Assembly: GCF_026340655.1 (NCBI RefSeq)
Contig: NZ_JAPEOZ010000001.1
Coordinates: 2,108,001 to 2,172,000 of the forward strand
Direction of reading: 5' to 3'
Source: Streptomyces sp. NBC_01275
GTDB lineage: Bacteria; Actinomycetota; Actinomycetes; Streptomycetales; Streptomycetaceae
Length of the DNA: 64,000 nucleotides
Shown: positions 46,444 to 57,933 of the stretch, piece after piece
Layout: each line of letters opens with the position of its first letter
How positions within the stretch are numbered: position 1 is the first letter of the stretch
Made by a program: the position numbers and the translations under genes
The notes under the pieces: generated by a model
Told to the model about the DNA's origin: nothing
The model's input: the letters and a program-made list of their open reading frames with translations, nothing else
Databases searched by the model: none

Positions 46444-47418
46444 ATGCCGCACGCCACACAGCACGCGGACGTCGCCGACGACGTCGTCGCCGCGGAACTG
46501 GACACGGTCCTGCGGGGCGGCCCGTTCCATGTCGCGCTGCGTGCCGCGATCGCCGCCCGGGGACTGCCCTTGCAGCGAGTCCAGCACCACCTGTCACGCC
46601 ACGGGGTGAAGGTCGGCGTCACGAGCCTGAGTTACTGGCAGCAGGGCGCCCGGCGCCCGCAGCGCCCCGAGTCGCTGCGGGCCGTCCGCGCGCTGGAGGA
46701 GATCCTGCATCTGCCGGAGGAGTCCCTGATCCGGCTGCTCGCGAACGCCGACGACAGCGACGGCCCCGCCGGTATCGGCCAGGGACGGCCCGCGGGCCGT
46801 TCGTACCGCTCCCTCCTGGCGGCCTCCGACATCCTCGAACAGCTGCTCGCCGAACTGGAGTGTCCTCCCGACGACGGGCTGCACACCCTGGGTCACCACG
46901 AGCGGGTGTGCATCGGGGCGCGCCGGGAACTCCTGGGGCGCGAGTCGCAGCACATCGTGCGCGCCCACCGCGACGGCGTCGACCGCTTCGTGGCCGTCCA
47001 CCACGGCGACCCCGGGTGCGCGCCGGAGCGGATGACCCTCCAGGCCCTGGAGAACTGCCGCGCGGGCCGCATCCGCCGCCACCACGACACCGGCGTCCTG
47101 GTGGCCGAGCTCCTCTTCGACACCCGGCTGCGGGCCGGCGACACGTTCCTGTTCCGGTACGCCGTCGAGGACGGCACCGCCGAGGCGTCCCGCGAGTACG
47201 TCCGCGGCTTCGGCGCGGCGGGCGGCCAGTACGCCCTGCAGATCCGCTTCGACGAGAACGCGCTGCCCGTGCGCTGCCACCGGTTCACCCAGCACTCCCC
47301 GGCGGCCCCGCGCGGCGGCCGCCAGGAGTTGCCGCTCAGCGACCGCCACCGCTCGGTCCACCTCGTCGAGCCACGGGTCCGGTCGGGCATGGTGGGCATC
47401 GGATGGGACTGGGAGTGA
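46444..47418 (+). CDS. Conserved HTH-containing regulator-like protein
   Basis: 324 residues. The N-terminal 80 residues look like an XRE-type helix-turn-helix (PLQRVQHHLSRHGVKVGVTS followed by LSYWQQGARRPQRPESLRAV). A short disordered link follows, then a 200-residue alpha/beta domain of unknown type (VCIGARRELLGRESQHIVRA, MVGIGWDWE at the end). No membrane segment is present. ATG at 46444 is preceded by GAGAGGCCCCTGC. I cannot name a ligand or target. It may be a self-acting transcription regulator conserved in Streptomyces. Confidence 0.75.
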   Translation: MPHATQHADVADDVVAAELDTVLRGGPFHVALRAAIAARGLPLQRVQHHLSRHGVKVGVTSLSYWQQGARRPQRPESLRAVRALEEILHLPEESLIRLLANADDSDGPAGIGQGRPAGRSYRSLLAASDILEQLLAELECPPDDGLHTLGHHERVCIGARRELLGRESQHIVRAHRDGVDRFVAVHHGDPGCAPERMTLQALENCRAGRIRRHHDTGVLVAELLFDTRLRAGDTFLFRYAVEDGTAEASREYVRGFGAAGGQYALQIRFDENALPVRCHRFTQHSPAAPRGGRQELPLSDRHRSVHLVEPRVRSGMVGIGWDWE

Positions 47419-47754
47419 CAGAGAGCGGCAGGGAGTGACGGCGGGCGGAGGGGCAGGGCGGGGCGAGCGGACCGGACGGACCGGACGGACCGGACGGACA
47501 CGCAAACGGTCCGTTCAAAGGCGATGGCTGCCCGTTTGAGGGCGAGAGCCGACCGAAACAGCCCGCACAGCCGGAACGACGTGAGCCGGCCCCCGACTCC
47601 CAGCAGAGTAGGCAGCGAGGCAGAGTAGGCGGATCCATCAGCACGGCCTGATCAGCCCCGGTCAGACCTGATCAGACCCGCCTGAACCATCCGCACCACC
47701 TGCACTGCCCGAACTGTTCGAGCTGTTCGAGCTGTCCGAGAGAGGAACCGACTC
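47419..47754. other. Repeat-rich region upstream of the PfkB kinase gene
   Basis: 336 bp without a gene. It holds a 9-bp tandem repeat GGACCGGAC (47469-47499), an inverted pair CAAACGG/CCGTTTG (47503-47509, 47532-47538), a direct repeat GCAGAGTAGGC (47603-47613, 47620-47630), and two CTGATCAG palindromes exactly 20 bp apart (47648-47655, 47668-47675). The last pair is the best operator candidate. Confidence 0.6.
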
Positions 47755-48666
47755 GTGATCGTCGTCGCCGGTGAGGCCCTGATCGACCTGGTACCGCAGG
47801 GCGCAGGCGCCCTCGCCGCTCTCCGGCCGGCGCTCGGCGGCGGGCCCTACAACACGGCCGTCGCCCTCAGTCGCCTCGGCACCGCCACGGCCTTCTGCTC
47901 CCGCACCTCATATGACGCCTTCGGCGAGGCGCTGCTGGACAGACTGCGGGAATCGGGCGTGGACGTCTCCGCGGTGCAGCGCGGCCCGGAGCCGACCACC
48001 CTCGCGGTCGCCACCCTCGACGCCCAGGGCTCGGCCGCCTACTCCTTCTACGTCGACGGCACCGCCGACCGGCTGTTCGCCGCCCCCTCCGCGCTGCCCC
48101 CGAAGACGCGCGCGGTGTCCTTCGGCACCTGCTCGCTGGTCCTGGAGCCCGGTGCGAGCGCGTACGAGGAGCTGCTGCGGACCGCGGCGGCGCAGGGCCT
48201 GTTCACCGCGCTCGACCCGAACATCCGGCCCGGGCTGATCCCCGACGCCGAGGCCTACCGGGCCCGTTTCAAGAGCTGGCTGCCCTCGGTGACCCTGCTC
48301 AAGCTCTCCGAGGAGGACGCCCGGTGGCTGGGCGGCACCCCGCACGAGTGGCTGTCCGCCGGTCCCTCGGCCGTCGTGATCACGCAGGGCGGCGACGGAC
48401 TGACGGCCTTCACCCGGGACGGCGCCGTGCATCCGGTGCCGGGCGAGAAGGTCGACGTCGTGGACACGATCGGCGCCGGGGACACCGTGAACGCGGCCCT
48501 GCTGCACGGCCTCGCGGTGCGGGACGCCCTGTCGCCGACGGCGCTCGCGAGCCTGGACGCCGACGGCTGGCGGCAACTCCTGCGGTACGCGGCGCGCGCC
48601 GCGGCGATCACCTGCTCCCGGGCGGGCGCGGAACCGCCGTACGGCTATGAACTCGGCGTCTTCTAG
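47755..48666 (+). CDS. PfkB-family carbohydrate kinase (fructokinase-like)
   Basis: 303 residues. A ribokinase-fold sugar kinase. GEALIDLVPQG and GGGPYNTAVALSRLG form the N-terminal sugar site. The C-terminal signature DTIGAGDTVNAALLHG has the catalytic Asp and anion hole. TALDPNIRPGLI precedes the ATP lid. Fructokinases are the closest family, but ribokinase or another sugar cannot be excluded. The start is GTG at 47755 with AGAGGA nine bases upstream. It is a lone gene downstream of the repeat-rich region, without a transporter. Confidence 0.88.
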   Translation: MIVVAGEALIDLVPQGAGALAALRPALGGGPYNTAVALSRLGTATAFCSRTSYDAFGEALLDRLRESGVDVSAVQRGPEPTTLAVATLDAQGSAAYSFYVDGTADRLFAAPSALPPKTRAVSFGTCSLVLEPGASAYEELLRTAAAQGLFTALDPNIRPGLIPDAEAYRARFKSWLPSVTLLKLSEEDARWLGGTPHEWLSAGPSAVVITQGGDGLTAFTRDGAVHPVPGEKVDVVDTIGAGDTVNAALLHGLAVRDALSPTALASLDADGWRQLLRYAARAAAITCSRAGAEPPYGYELGVF

Positions 48667-48707
48667 CGGCTGTTGAGGCACCAGGGGGCGCGTGGGGGAT
48701 GCCCCGG

Positions 48708-49562
48708 TCAGCCGCTCACCGCGCGCAGTGCCCCCGGTGTGCGCCCGTTGAGGTGGTCCAGCGCCAGGGCGGTGGCCTCGTCGGCGGGGAGGTGGACCAG
48801 GAGGCGCTGCCCCTCCTCCGGAAGGGACAGCGTCTCGTACGACAGGCGCAGCCGGCCCGCCTCCGGATGGTCGACGGTGTCGGTGCCCCACCGGGCCGGC
48901 AAGGTCGGCGGCGCGGCCAGCCGCTCGGTGAACGGCGCGCCCGCGGTGACCGTCAGCTCGTCGGCCAGCGCGGCGATGTTCGGGTCGTGCAGGGAGGCCT
49001 CGTGTCTCAGGTGGGCGATCTGCTCGTCGGCTAGGCGGTCCCAGCCGGGGTACACGGACCGGGCCCGCTCGTCGGTGAACAGATACCTGATGACATTGGG
49101 CGTACGGCCGTCGAGCAGGCCGAGCGGGCGGGCGAGCCGCTCATAGCCCGTCGTGTACGCCACGATGTCGCCGACCCAGTTGAGTAGAACCGCCGGGGTC
49201 GGCTCCAGGCGGTCGAGCAGGGCTCGCACGGTGGGACGCACCGTCCGGGCCGGCGGGGCGGCCGAGGTGCACAGCACCCTGTCGACGCCGCCCTCCTTGG
49301 CGAGGCGGCGCAGCAGGATCCGGTCGGGCACGCGCAGGCGCAGCGCGTCGCCGAGGGCGCCGAGCACCTGGGGCGAGGGGTTGCGGTCACGGCCCTGTTC
49401 CAGACGGGTGAGGTACTCGACGCTGACGCCGGCGAGCGTGGCCAGCTCGGCGCGGCGCAGTCCGGGGGTGCGACGCCGGGGGGCCGTGGGCAGCCCCACT
49501 TCAGCCGGGGTGACGGCTTCGCGGCGCGTGCGCAGGAAGGCGCCCAGCTCGTTGTCCCTCAT
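48708..49562 (-). CDS. XRE-family regulator with MmyB-like ligand-binding domain
   Basis: 284 residues. The N-terminal helix-turn-helix (LRTRREAVTPAEVGLP and AELATLAGVSVEYLTRLEQG) is followed by the MmyB-like domain (LLNWVGDIVAYTTGYERLAR, NVIRYLFTDERARSVYPGW, ELTVTAGAPFTERL). This family usually represses an adjacent gene and binds a fatty-acid-like or small hydrophobic ligand. It is divergent from yceI, with a 101-bp gap that carries a 7+7 inverted repeat. ATG at 49560-49562. Confidence 0.92.
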   Translation of the reverse strand: MRDNELGAFLRTRREAVTPAEVGLPTAPRRRTPGLRRAELATLAGVSVEYLTRLEQGRDRNPSPQVLGALGDALRLRVPDRILLRRLAKEGGVDRVLCTSAAPPARTVRPTVRALLDRLEPTPAVLLNWVGDIVAYTTGYERLARPLGLLDGRTPNVIRYLFTDERARSVYPGWDRLADEQIAHLRHEASLHDPNIAALADELTVTAGAPFTERLAAPPTLPARWGTDTVDHPEAGRLRLSYETLSLPEEGQRLLVHLPADEATALALDHLNGRTPGALRAVSG

Positions 49563-49593
49563 GCGTCGAACGTACAACGGGCGGGGTGCCCGG

Positions 49594-49618
49594 AGGGTGG
49601 CCCTCTCACTACCACCCT
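49594..49618. promoter_or_regulatory. Candidate operator between XRE regulator and YceI gene
   Basis: AGGGTGG at 49594-49600 and CCACCCT at 49612-49618 form an inverted repeat with an 11-base spacer in the divergent promoter region. Confidence 0.5.
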
Positions 49619-49663
49619 TGGCGCGGTCTCCCTCCCGTCCGCCGGTGCGCGGAGGGTGGGGAC

Positions 49664-50248
49664 ATGACTCGGGACATGACTCAGGACAACGCATCGCACA
49701 CGCTGACCGTCACCGCCCTGCCGCTGTCTTCCGGCGACTGGGAGTTCGACCCGCTGCACTCGGCGGTCAACTTCGCCGTCCGCCACCTCGGGATCGCCAA
49801 GGTGCGCGGCCGTTTCACGGAGGTGAAGGCCGAGCTGTACGTCGGCGGGACGGCCGACGACGTGCGGGTGAGCGCCGAGATCGCCCTGGCCTCCATCGAC
49901 ACGGGCAACGCCGACCGGGACGCGCACACCCGCGCGGCCGACCTGCTGGACGTGGAGAAGCGACCGACGATGGCCTTCCGCTCGACGCGCGTCTTCGGGG
50001 CGGGCGAGGACTGGACGATGGAAGGGGACCTGACCATCGGGGACGTGACCCGTCCGGTGGCGCTCGCCGTCGACTTCGGCGGGGTGGTGGACTCCCCTGT
50101 GGATCAGAGGAAGCGCGCCGGTTTCGAGGCGACGGGTGAGATCCGGCGCAGCGACTTCGGGCTGGACTTCGGCGCCGGTTTCCTGGGTGATGTTGTCAAG
50201 GTTCAGCTGGACATGCAGTTCGTCGAACCGCAGGGCCAGGGCGGCTGA
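49664..50248 (+). CDS. YceI-family lipocalin-like isoprenoid-binding protein
   Basis: 194 residues. YceI proteins form an extended beta-barrel that binds polyisoprenoids such as ubiquinone or menaquinone. Signatures are WEFDPLHSAVNFAVRHLGIAKVRGRF and DVTRPVALAVDFGG, with GFEATGEIRRSDFGLDF near the end. No signal peptide is visible, so this copy is probably cytoplasmic. ATG at 49664 has GGAGG eight bases upstream. An in-frame ATG at 49679 is possible. It is probably controlled by the divergent XRE regulator. Confidence 0.92.
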   Translation: MTRDMTQDNASHTLTVTALPLSSGDWEFDPLHSAVNFAVRHLGIAKVRGRFTEVKAELYVGGTADDVRVSAEIALASIDTGNADRDAHTRAADLLDVEKRPTMAFRSTRVFGAGEDWTMEGDLTIGDVTRPVALAVDFGGVVDSPVDQRKRAGFEATGEIRRSDFGLDFGAGFLGDVVKVQLDMQFVEPQGQGG

Positions 50249-50260
50249 GAGGACAACGGA

Positions 50261-50293
50261 CGGCGCCCCGCGGGGAGTTCCCACGGGGCGCCG
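50261..50293. terminator. Bidirectional terminator between yceI and uvrA
   Basis: A 10-bp stem (50261-50270 with 50284-50293) extends inward after one mismatch. It is followed by T-rich sequence on the plus strand. It serves two converging genes. Confidence 0.75.
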
Positions 50294-50308
50294 AACTTTC
50301 GTATCTTT

Positions 50309-50335
50309 CGTCAGGCCTTGCGGCCGATGTCCTCG

Positions 50336-50348
<13 letters not shown>
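50309..50348. repeat. 15-bp direct repeat duplicating the uvrA stop region
   Basis: CGTCAGGCCTTGCGG occurs at 50309-50323 and 50334-50348, 25 bp apart. On the minus strand each copy reads Arg-Lys-Ala-stop followed by CG. The second copy is the end of uvrA, and the first lies just downstream. Confidence 0.9.
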
Positions 50349-53383
<3,035 letters not shown>

Positions 53384-53593
53384 GCCGGTCCGCACCTTTC
53401 TTGAGAGTGGTGACAGGGGCGGGGCCCCCGTCTTCCTCAGACTAGGGGGAGCCACTGACAACGCCGGTCGGGATTCACCGGTTCACAACAATCCCCGGCC
53501 TTCCAGCATGCCCGACGCCGCCATCGACCATATAGCACGCACATTCGATTTATGGCCTCGATCGACCACCTTCACCCGAAGGGGTGGCGGGTC

Positions 53594-53599
53594 TAGGGT
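53594..53599 (+). promoter_or_regulatory. Candidate -10 box, leaderless DinB-like gene
   Basis: TAGGGT ends 7 bases before the ATG at 53607. No ribosome-binding site is visible. Confidence 0.5.
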
Positions 53600-53606
53600 C
53601 AGCACC

Positions 53607-54293
53607 ATGACTGATCATGCTCGTGACCTGGTGTCCGTACATGGCGCGACCGAACGACTGCTCACCGCGGTCGCCGGACTGGACAACGCGTCGGTGGCCG
53701 AGCCGTCACTCCTGCCCGGCTGGAGCCGCGGTCACGTCCTCGCACACCTCGCCCGTAACGCGGACGCCCTGGTGAACGTCCTGCAGGGCCGTCCCATGTA
53801 CGTCGACGCCACCGCGCGGGACGCCGACATCGAGCGGGACGCCCCGCGTCCGCTGGACGTCCAGCTCACGGACGTACGACAGAGCGCGGCCCGGTTCCAG
53901 GAGACGGGCGCCGCGCCCGCGGACTGGTCGCGCACGGTGGAGCTGCGCAACGGGGTCGTCGACTCGGCGGCCCGGGTGCCCTTCCGGCGGTGGGTGGAGG
54001 TCGAGCTGCACCATGTGGACCTCGGCATCGGCTACGGGCTGGAGGATCTGCCGGCGGAGTTCACCGAACGGGAGATCGACTTCCTCGCGGAGCGGTTCGC
54101 CGGGCGCCCCGACGTGCCGCCGACGCGTCTGACGGACGGCACGCGCGTGTGGCAGACGGGCCGCAAGGCCGACGGGCCCGAGGCGACCGTCACCGGGCCG
54201 GGCGCCGACCTCCTGGGCTGGCTGGCGGGTCGCCGTGACGGATCCGGTCTGACGGTCGACGGCGGTCCCCTCCCGGCCCTTCCGCCGCTATAG
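53607..54293 (+). CDS. Maleylpyruvate isomerase-family mycothiol-dependent enzyme
   Basis: 228 residues. The DinB-like four-helix metal-binding fold has the typical LLPGWSRGHVLAHLARNADAL, with His ligands at HVLAH, and later RWVEVELHHVDLGIGY giving further His ligands. It ends with a short MDMPI C-terminal domain (VTGPGADLLGWLAGR). In Actinobacteria this family uses mycothiol as cofactor or acts as a thiol transferase. Substrate unknown. It is 9 bp upstream of the metallo-hydrolase gene, so the two are linked. Confidence 0.88.
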   Translation: MTDHARDLVSVHGATERLLTAVAGLDNASVAEPSLLPGWSRGHVLAHLARNADALVNVLQGRPMYVDATARDADIERDAPRPLDVQLTDVRQSAARFQETGAAPADWSRTVELRNGVVDSAARVPFRRWVEVELHHVDLGIGYGLEDLPAEFTEREIDFLAERFAGRPDVPPTRLTDGTRVWQTGRKADGPEATVTGPGADLLGWLAGRRDGSGLTVDGGPLPALPPL

Positions 54294-54296
54294 GCT
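54291..54296 (+). promoter_or_regulatory. Candidate -10 box overlapping the upstream stop codon
   Basis: TAGGCT starts with the stop codon of the DinB-like gene and ends 6 bases before the ATG at 54303. The second gene may therefore have its own leaderless promoter in addition to read-through. Confidence 0.45.
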
Positions 54297-54302
54297 GCCG
54301 TC

Positions 54303-54959
54303 ATGACGTACAGCGGAGAGGTGACGGTCGGCGGCCCGGCGGACGTGCACGAGCTCAAGGACCTGATGATCACCAAGATCGCGGTCGGCCCGATGAACAA
54401 CAACGCCTATCTGCTGCGCTGCCGTGCCACGGACGAGCAGTTGCTGATCGACGCGGCCAACGACGCCGAGGCGCTGCTCGGCACGATCGGCGACGACGGC
54501 ATCGCGTCCGTCGTCACCACCCATCGGCACGGCGACCACTGGCAGGCGCTCGCCGAGGTGGTGGCGGCCACACGCGCGCGTACGTACGCCGGCCGGCACG
54601 ACGCCGAGGGCATCCCCGTGCCGACCGACGTCCTGGTCGACGACGGCGACGTCATCCGCGTGGGGAACGTGACGCTCACCGCCCGCCACCTGGTCGGGCA
54701 CACGCCGGGCTCCATCGCGCTCGTCTACGACGACCCGCACGGGCATCCCCATGTCTTCACGGGCGACTGCCTCTTCCCCGGCGGCGTGGGCAACACCCGC
54801 AAGGACCCTGAGGCCTTCGCCAGCCTGATCCACGACGTCGAGACGAAGATCTTCGACGTGCTGCCGGACGAGACCTGGGTCTATCCCGGGCACGGAGACG
54901 ACACCACGCTGGGCGCGCAGCGGCCGCACCTTCCGGAGTGGCACGCACGCGGGTGGTGA
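54303..54959 (+). CDS. Metallo-beta-lactamase-fold hydrolase (glyoxalase II-like)
   Basis: 218 residues. The zinc motif is H-x-H-x-D-H in VVTTHRHGDHWQAL. Further ligands lie in VGHTPGSIAL, FTGDCLFPGGVG and VYPGHGDDTTLG. Length and motif order match glyoxalase II or persulfide-hydrolase-like proteins that act on thiol adducts. In Actinobacteria the thiol is probably mycothiol, consistent with the neighbour upstream. ATG at 54303. A GC-rich hairpin follows the stop. Confidence 0.9.
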   Translation: MTYSGEVTVGGPADVHELKDLMITKIAVGPMNNNAYLLRCRATDEQLLIDAANDAEALLGTIGDDGIASVVTTHRHGDHWQALAEVVAATRARTYAGRHDAEGIPVPTDVLVDDGDVIRVGNVTLTARHLVGHTPGSIALVYDDPHGHPHVFTGDCLFPGGVGNTRKDPEAFASLIHDVETKIFDVLPDETWVYPGHGDDTTLGAQRPHLPEWHARGW

Positions 54960-54976
54960 GTTCTCCGCAGATCTGA

Positions 54977-55024
54977 GGGGCGCGTTCCGCATGCGCGGGG
55001 CGCGCTTTTCCGTGCACGCGCCCC
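54977..55024 (+). terminator. GC-rich hairpin downstream of the metallo-hydrolase gene
   Basis: GGGGCGCG at 54997-55004 pairs with CGCGCCCC at 55017-55024. An earlier GGGGCGCG at 54977-54984 could pair with the same right arm. It starts 18 bp after the stop. The rest of the 320-bp gap to 55279 holds the promoter of the next operon but no gene that I can see. Confidence 0.55.
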
Positions 55025-55279
55025 GTGTGAATGGTGTGCACGCACCGATGCCCCGCGCGCACTCCCGGCGCACGTGGCCCCGCGGTCAACTGGTGGCAGC
55101 CCCGCGCGGGATCACGGCTCCGGCGCGGAATGGGCCGCCGGCCTTCGATCCCCGCCCTCGGCCGGCGGCCCAGGCGTACTTCTCGGGCCTGTTCACAAGA
55201 ACGCAACACCCGTTCCCATTATGCGGACAAGTAATGGCGTGACCTGGACAAACAGGGATTTCGCTGCCACTCTCCCGCC

Positions 55280-56164
55280 ATGCACCTTGCGCCTCGTGTC
55301 CTGCGCCGCGTCGTCTCCGGCGCCACCGTAGCCCTCCTCGCGACCGCCGTCGGCTGTGCTCCGCAGCCGGAGGACAACGCGGCCTCCACGCCATCCGGTT
55401 CGACCGCGAGCACCTGTGCCAAGGGCAAACTGGCCACCAAGACCTCCGGCAAGCTGACCATCGCCACCGACGAGCCCGCGTACGAGCCGTGGTTCAAGGA
55501 CGACAAGCCGGCCAACGGCGAGGGCTTCGAGTCGGCGGTGGCGTACGCCGTCGCGCAGCAGCTCGGTTACGACAAGAGCGCCGTGGTCTGGCAGAGCGTG
55601 CCGTTCAACAAGGCGTTCGCGCCGGGTGAGAAGACCTTCGACTTCGACGTCAACCAGGTGTCGATCAGCGCCGAGCGCAAGAAGGCCGTCGACTTCTCGT
55701 CCGGCTACTACGACGTGCGTCAGGCCGTCATCGCGCTGAAGGACTCGAAGGCCGCCAAGGCGACGAGCATCGCCGACCTCAAGGGTCTCAAGCTGGGCGC
55801 CCAGGTCGGCACGACCAGCCTCGACTACATCGACGACGTGGTGAAGCCCACGCAGCAGGCCGCCGTCTACGCCAAGAACGACCAGGCCAAGTCCGCGCTG
55901 AAGAACGGCCAGGTCGACGCCATCGTCGTCGACCTGCCGACCGCCTTCTACATCACCGCCGCCGAGGTGACGGACGCGAAGATCGTCGGCCAGTTCGAGA
56001 ACCAGGCCGGTACGCCGGAGCAGTTCGGGCTCGTGCTCGACAAGGGCAGCGCGCTCACCTCGTGCGTGACGGACGCCGTGGACGCCCTCCGCAAGGACGG
56101 CACCCTGGCGAAGATCGAGCAGCAGTGGCTCTCCGACGCCGTCGACGCCCCGGTGCTCAAGTGA
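55280..56164 (+). CDS. Extracellular solute-binding lipoprotein, family 3 (amino acids)
   Basis: 294 residues. A lipoprotein signal ends in the lipobox ATAVGC at about 21-26, so the mature protein is tethered by lipid. The family-3 fold follows: KLTIATDEPAYEPWFKDDKP, GFESAVAYAVAQQLGY, FDFDVNQVSISAERKKAVDFS and LKGLKLGAQVGTTS. This type binds polar amino acids and delivers them to an ABC importer. ATG at 55280, with only a weak ribosome-binding site. Its TGA overlaps the GTG of the permease gene as GTGA. Confidence 0.93.
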   Translation: MHLAPRVLRRVVSGATVALLATAVGCAPQPEDNAASTPSGSTASTCAKGKLATKTSGKLTIATDEPAYEPWFKDDKPANGEGFESAVAYAVAQQLGYDKSAVVWQSVPFNKAFAPGEKTFDFDVNQVSISAERKKAVDFSSGYYDVRQAVIALKDSKAAKATSIADLKGLKLGAQVGTTSLDYIDDVVKPTQQAAVYAKNDQAKSALKNGQVDAIVVDLPTAFYITAAEVTDAKIVGQFENQAGTPEQFGLVLDKGSALTSCVTDAVDALRKDGTLAKIEQQWLSDAVDAPVLK

Positions 56165-57123
56165 CGTTCACCAAGGAGGGGTCCGGCCAGGAAGGCGCGG
56201 ACGACCGGGCGGACGACAAGGCGGACGACGAGGGTGGCATGTCCGGGTCCGGGGGCCGCGAGGCCGCTCCCGGCGACGGCTACGCGCCCTCGCGGCGGCG
56301 GCTGGAGCGCGAGCGCTACAAGCGCACCCGTGCCCGCCGCGCCACCGCGATCGCCGCGCTGTCGACCCTGGTCACCGGCGTCGTCCTCTACCTGACAGTC
56401 GTCGGTGCGCCCGGCTGGCCGCGCACCAGGGAGACGTTCTTCAACGGGCAGTACGCGCGCGAGGCGTTCCCCAAGGTCCTGGAAGGGCTGTGGCTGAACG
56501 TCCGGCTGCTGCTGATCTGCGGCGTCGCCGTGCTGGTCCTGGGCATGCTCATCGCCATCGCCCGGACGCTGCGCGGCCCGGTGTTCTTCCCGCTGCGGTT
56601 CCTGGCCGCCGCGTACACGGACTTCTTCCGCGGGCTGCCGCTGATCATCAACCTGATGATCGTGGTCCTGGGCGTCCCGGCGCTGCGCCTGCAGGGCGTG
56701 ACCGTCGACCCGGTGCTCCTGGGCGGTACGGCGCTGACGCTGACGTACTCGGCATACGTCGCCGAGGTGTTCCGCGCCGGCATCGAGTCCGTGCACCCCT
56801 CGCAGCGTGCTGCGGCCCGCTCGCTGGGCCTGTCCAACCGGCAGGCGCTGCGTCACGTGGTGCTCCCCCAGGCCGTGCGCCGCCAGGTGCCGCCCCTGTT
56901 GAACGATCTGGTGTCGCTTCAGAAGGACACCGGTCTCGTCTCGATCGGCGGCGCGATCGACGCCGTACGGGCCGCGGACATCATCGTGGGCCGCAGCCTC
57001 AACTACACGCCGTACATCGTGGCGGGGCTCGTCTTCGTGGCGCTGACCATCCCGATGACCCGCTTCACGGACTGGGTGACGGCCCGGATGGACCGTCAGC
57101 GGGCCCAAGGAGGAACGACATGA
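56161..57123 (+). CDS. Amino-acid ABC transporter permease
   Basis: 320 residues from GTG 56161. A charged 55-residue cytosolic N-terminus (rich in Asp and Lys, then Arg) precedes about five to six transmembrane segments. The His/Glu-type permease signature and EAA loop are AAARSLGLSNRQALRHVVLP. A RGLPLIINLMIVVLG segment matches polar amino-acid permeases. The GTG overlaps the binding-protein stop as GTGA. An ATG at 56239 (giving MSGSGG) with GAGGG upstream is a realistic alternative. The stop overlaps the next ATG as ATGA. Confidence 0.92.
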   Translation: MTFTKEGSGQEGADDRADDKADDEGGMSGSGGREAAPGDGYAPSRRRLERERYKRTRARRATAIAALSTLVTGVVLYLTVVGAPGWPRTRETFFNGQYAREAFPKVLEGLWLNVRLLLICGVAVLVLGMLIAIARTLRGPVFFPLRFLAAAYTDFFRGLPLIINLMIVVLGVPALRLQGVTVDPVLLGGTALTLTYSAYVAEVFRAGIESVHPSQRAAARSLGLSNRQALRHVVLPQAVRRQVPPLLNDLVSLQKDTGLVSIGGAIDAVRAADIIVGRSLNYTPYIVAGLVFVALTIPMTRFTDWVTARMDRQRAQGGTT

Positions 57124-57872
57124 GCGACGGCCCGGTGCTGCGGATGGAGTCCGTCCGCAAGACCTTCGGCGGCTCCGTCGTCCTGCGGGACGTCGATCTG
57201 GAGGTCGCCCCGCACACGGTGACCGCGCTGATCGGCGCGTCGGGCTCCGGCAAGTCCACGCTGCTGCGCTGCGCCAACCTGCTGGAGGACATCGACGACG
57301 GCGCGATCTGGCTGGACGGCGAGGAGATCACCGACCCGCGTGCCGACCAGGACGCGGTACGGCGCCGGATCGGCGTGGTCTTCCAGGCGTACAACCTGTT
57401 CCCGCACATGACGGTGCTGGAGAACATCACGCTCGCCCCGCGCCGTGTGCACGGCGTCGCCCGTGCGGAGGCCGAGGAACGCGCCAGGGAGCTCCTGGAG
57501 CGGCTCGGGCTCGGCGGCAGGGCGGGCGAGTACCCCGACCGGCTCAGCGGCGGTCAGCAGCAGCGGGTCGCCATCGTGCGCGCCCTTGCCGTACGCCCCC
57601 GGCTGCTGCTGCTCGACGAGATCACCGCGGCCCTCGATCCGGAGCTGGTGGGCGAGGTCCTGAACGTCGTGCGCGACCTGAAGGGCGACGGCATGACCAT
57701 GGTGCTCGCCACGCACGAGATGGGCTTCGCCCGCGAGGTCGCCGACCAGGTTTGTTTTCTGGACGGAGGCGTCGTGCTGGAGCGCGGCACCGCCGAGCAG
57801 ATCTTCGGCGACCCGCAGCAGGAGCGCACGCAGCGCTTCCTGCGGCGGATCGTGGAGGCGGGCCGCCTTTGA
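57120..57872 (+). CDS. Amino-acid ABC transporter ATP-binding protein
   Basis: 250 residues. Walker A GASGSGKST is at about 37-45, the Q-loop in VVFQAYNLFPHMTVLEN, signature LSGGQQQRVAI, and Walker B LLLLDEITAALDPELVGEVL. The H-loop is VLATHEMGFAREVADQV. It is the GlnQ/HisP type that drives polar amino-acid import. In this copy DEITAALD replaces the usual DEPTSALD. ATG at 57120 overlaps the permease stop, and AAGGAGG lies seven bases upstream. It completes the three-gene import operon. Confidence 0.95.
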   Translation: MSDGPVLRMESVRKTFGGSVVLRDVDLEVAPHTVTALIGASGSGKSTLLRCANLLEDIDDGAIWLDGEEITDPRADQDAVRRRIGVVFQAYNLFPHMTVLENITLAPRRVHGVARAEAEERARELLERLGLGGRAGEYPDRLSGGQQQRVAIVRALAVRPRLLLLDEITAALDPELVGEVLNVVRDLKGDGMTMVLATHEMGFAREVADQVCFLDGGVVLERGTAEQIFGDPQQERTQRFLRRIVEAGRL

Positions 57873-57933
57873 GAGGACCGGCAACGGATCCTGTGGAGGC
57901 TTCGGTAAGGGGCGTAAGCCTGGAGGTCGGTGC

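Noticed and set aside
54960..55279. Small coding frames in the gap before the amino-acid importer
   Set aside because: Several overlapping frames exist in all phases, none with a ribosome-binding site, a recognisable product or codon bias better than its competitors.
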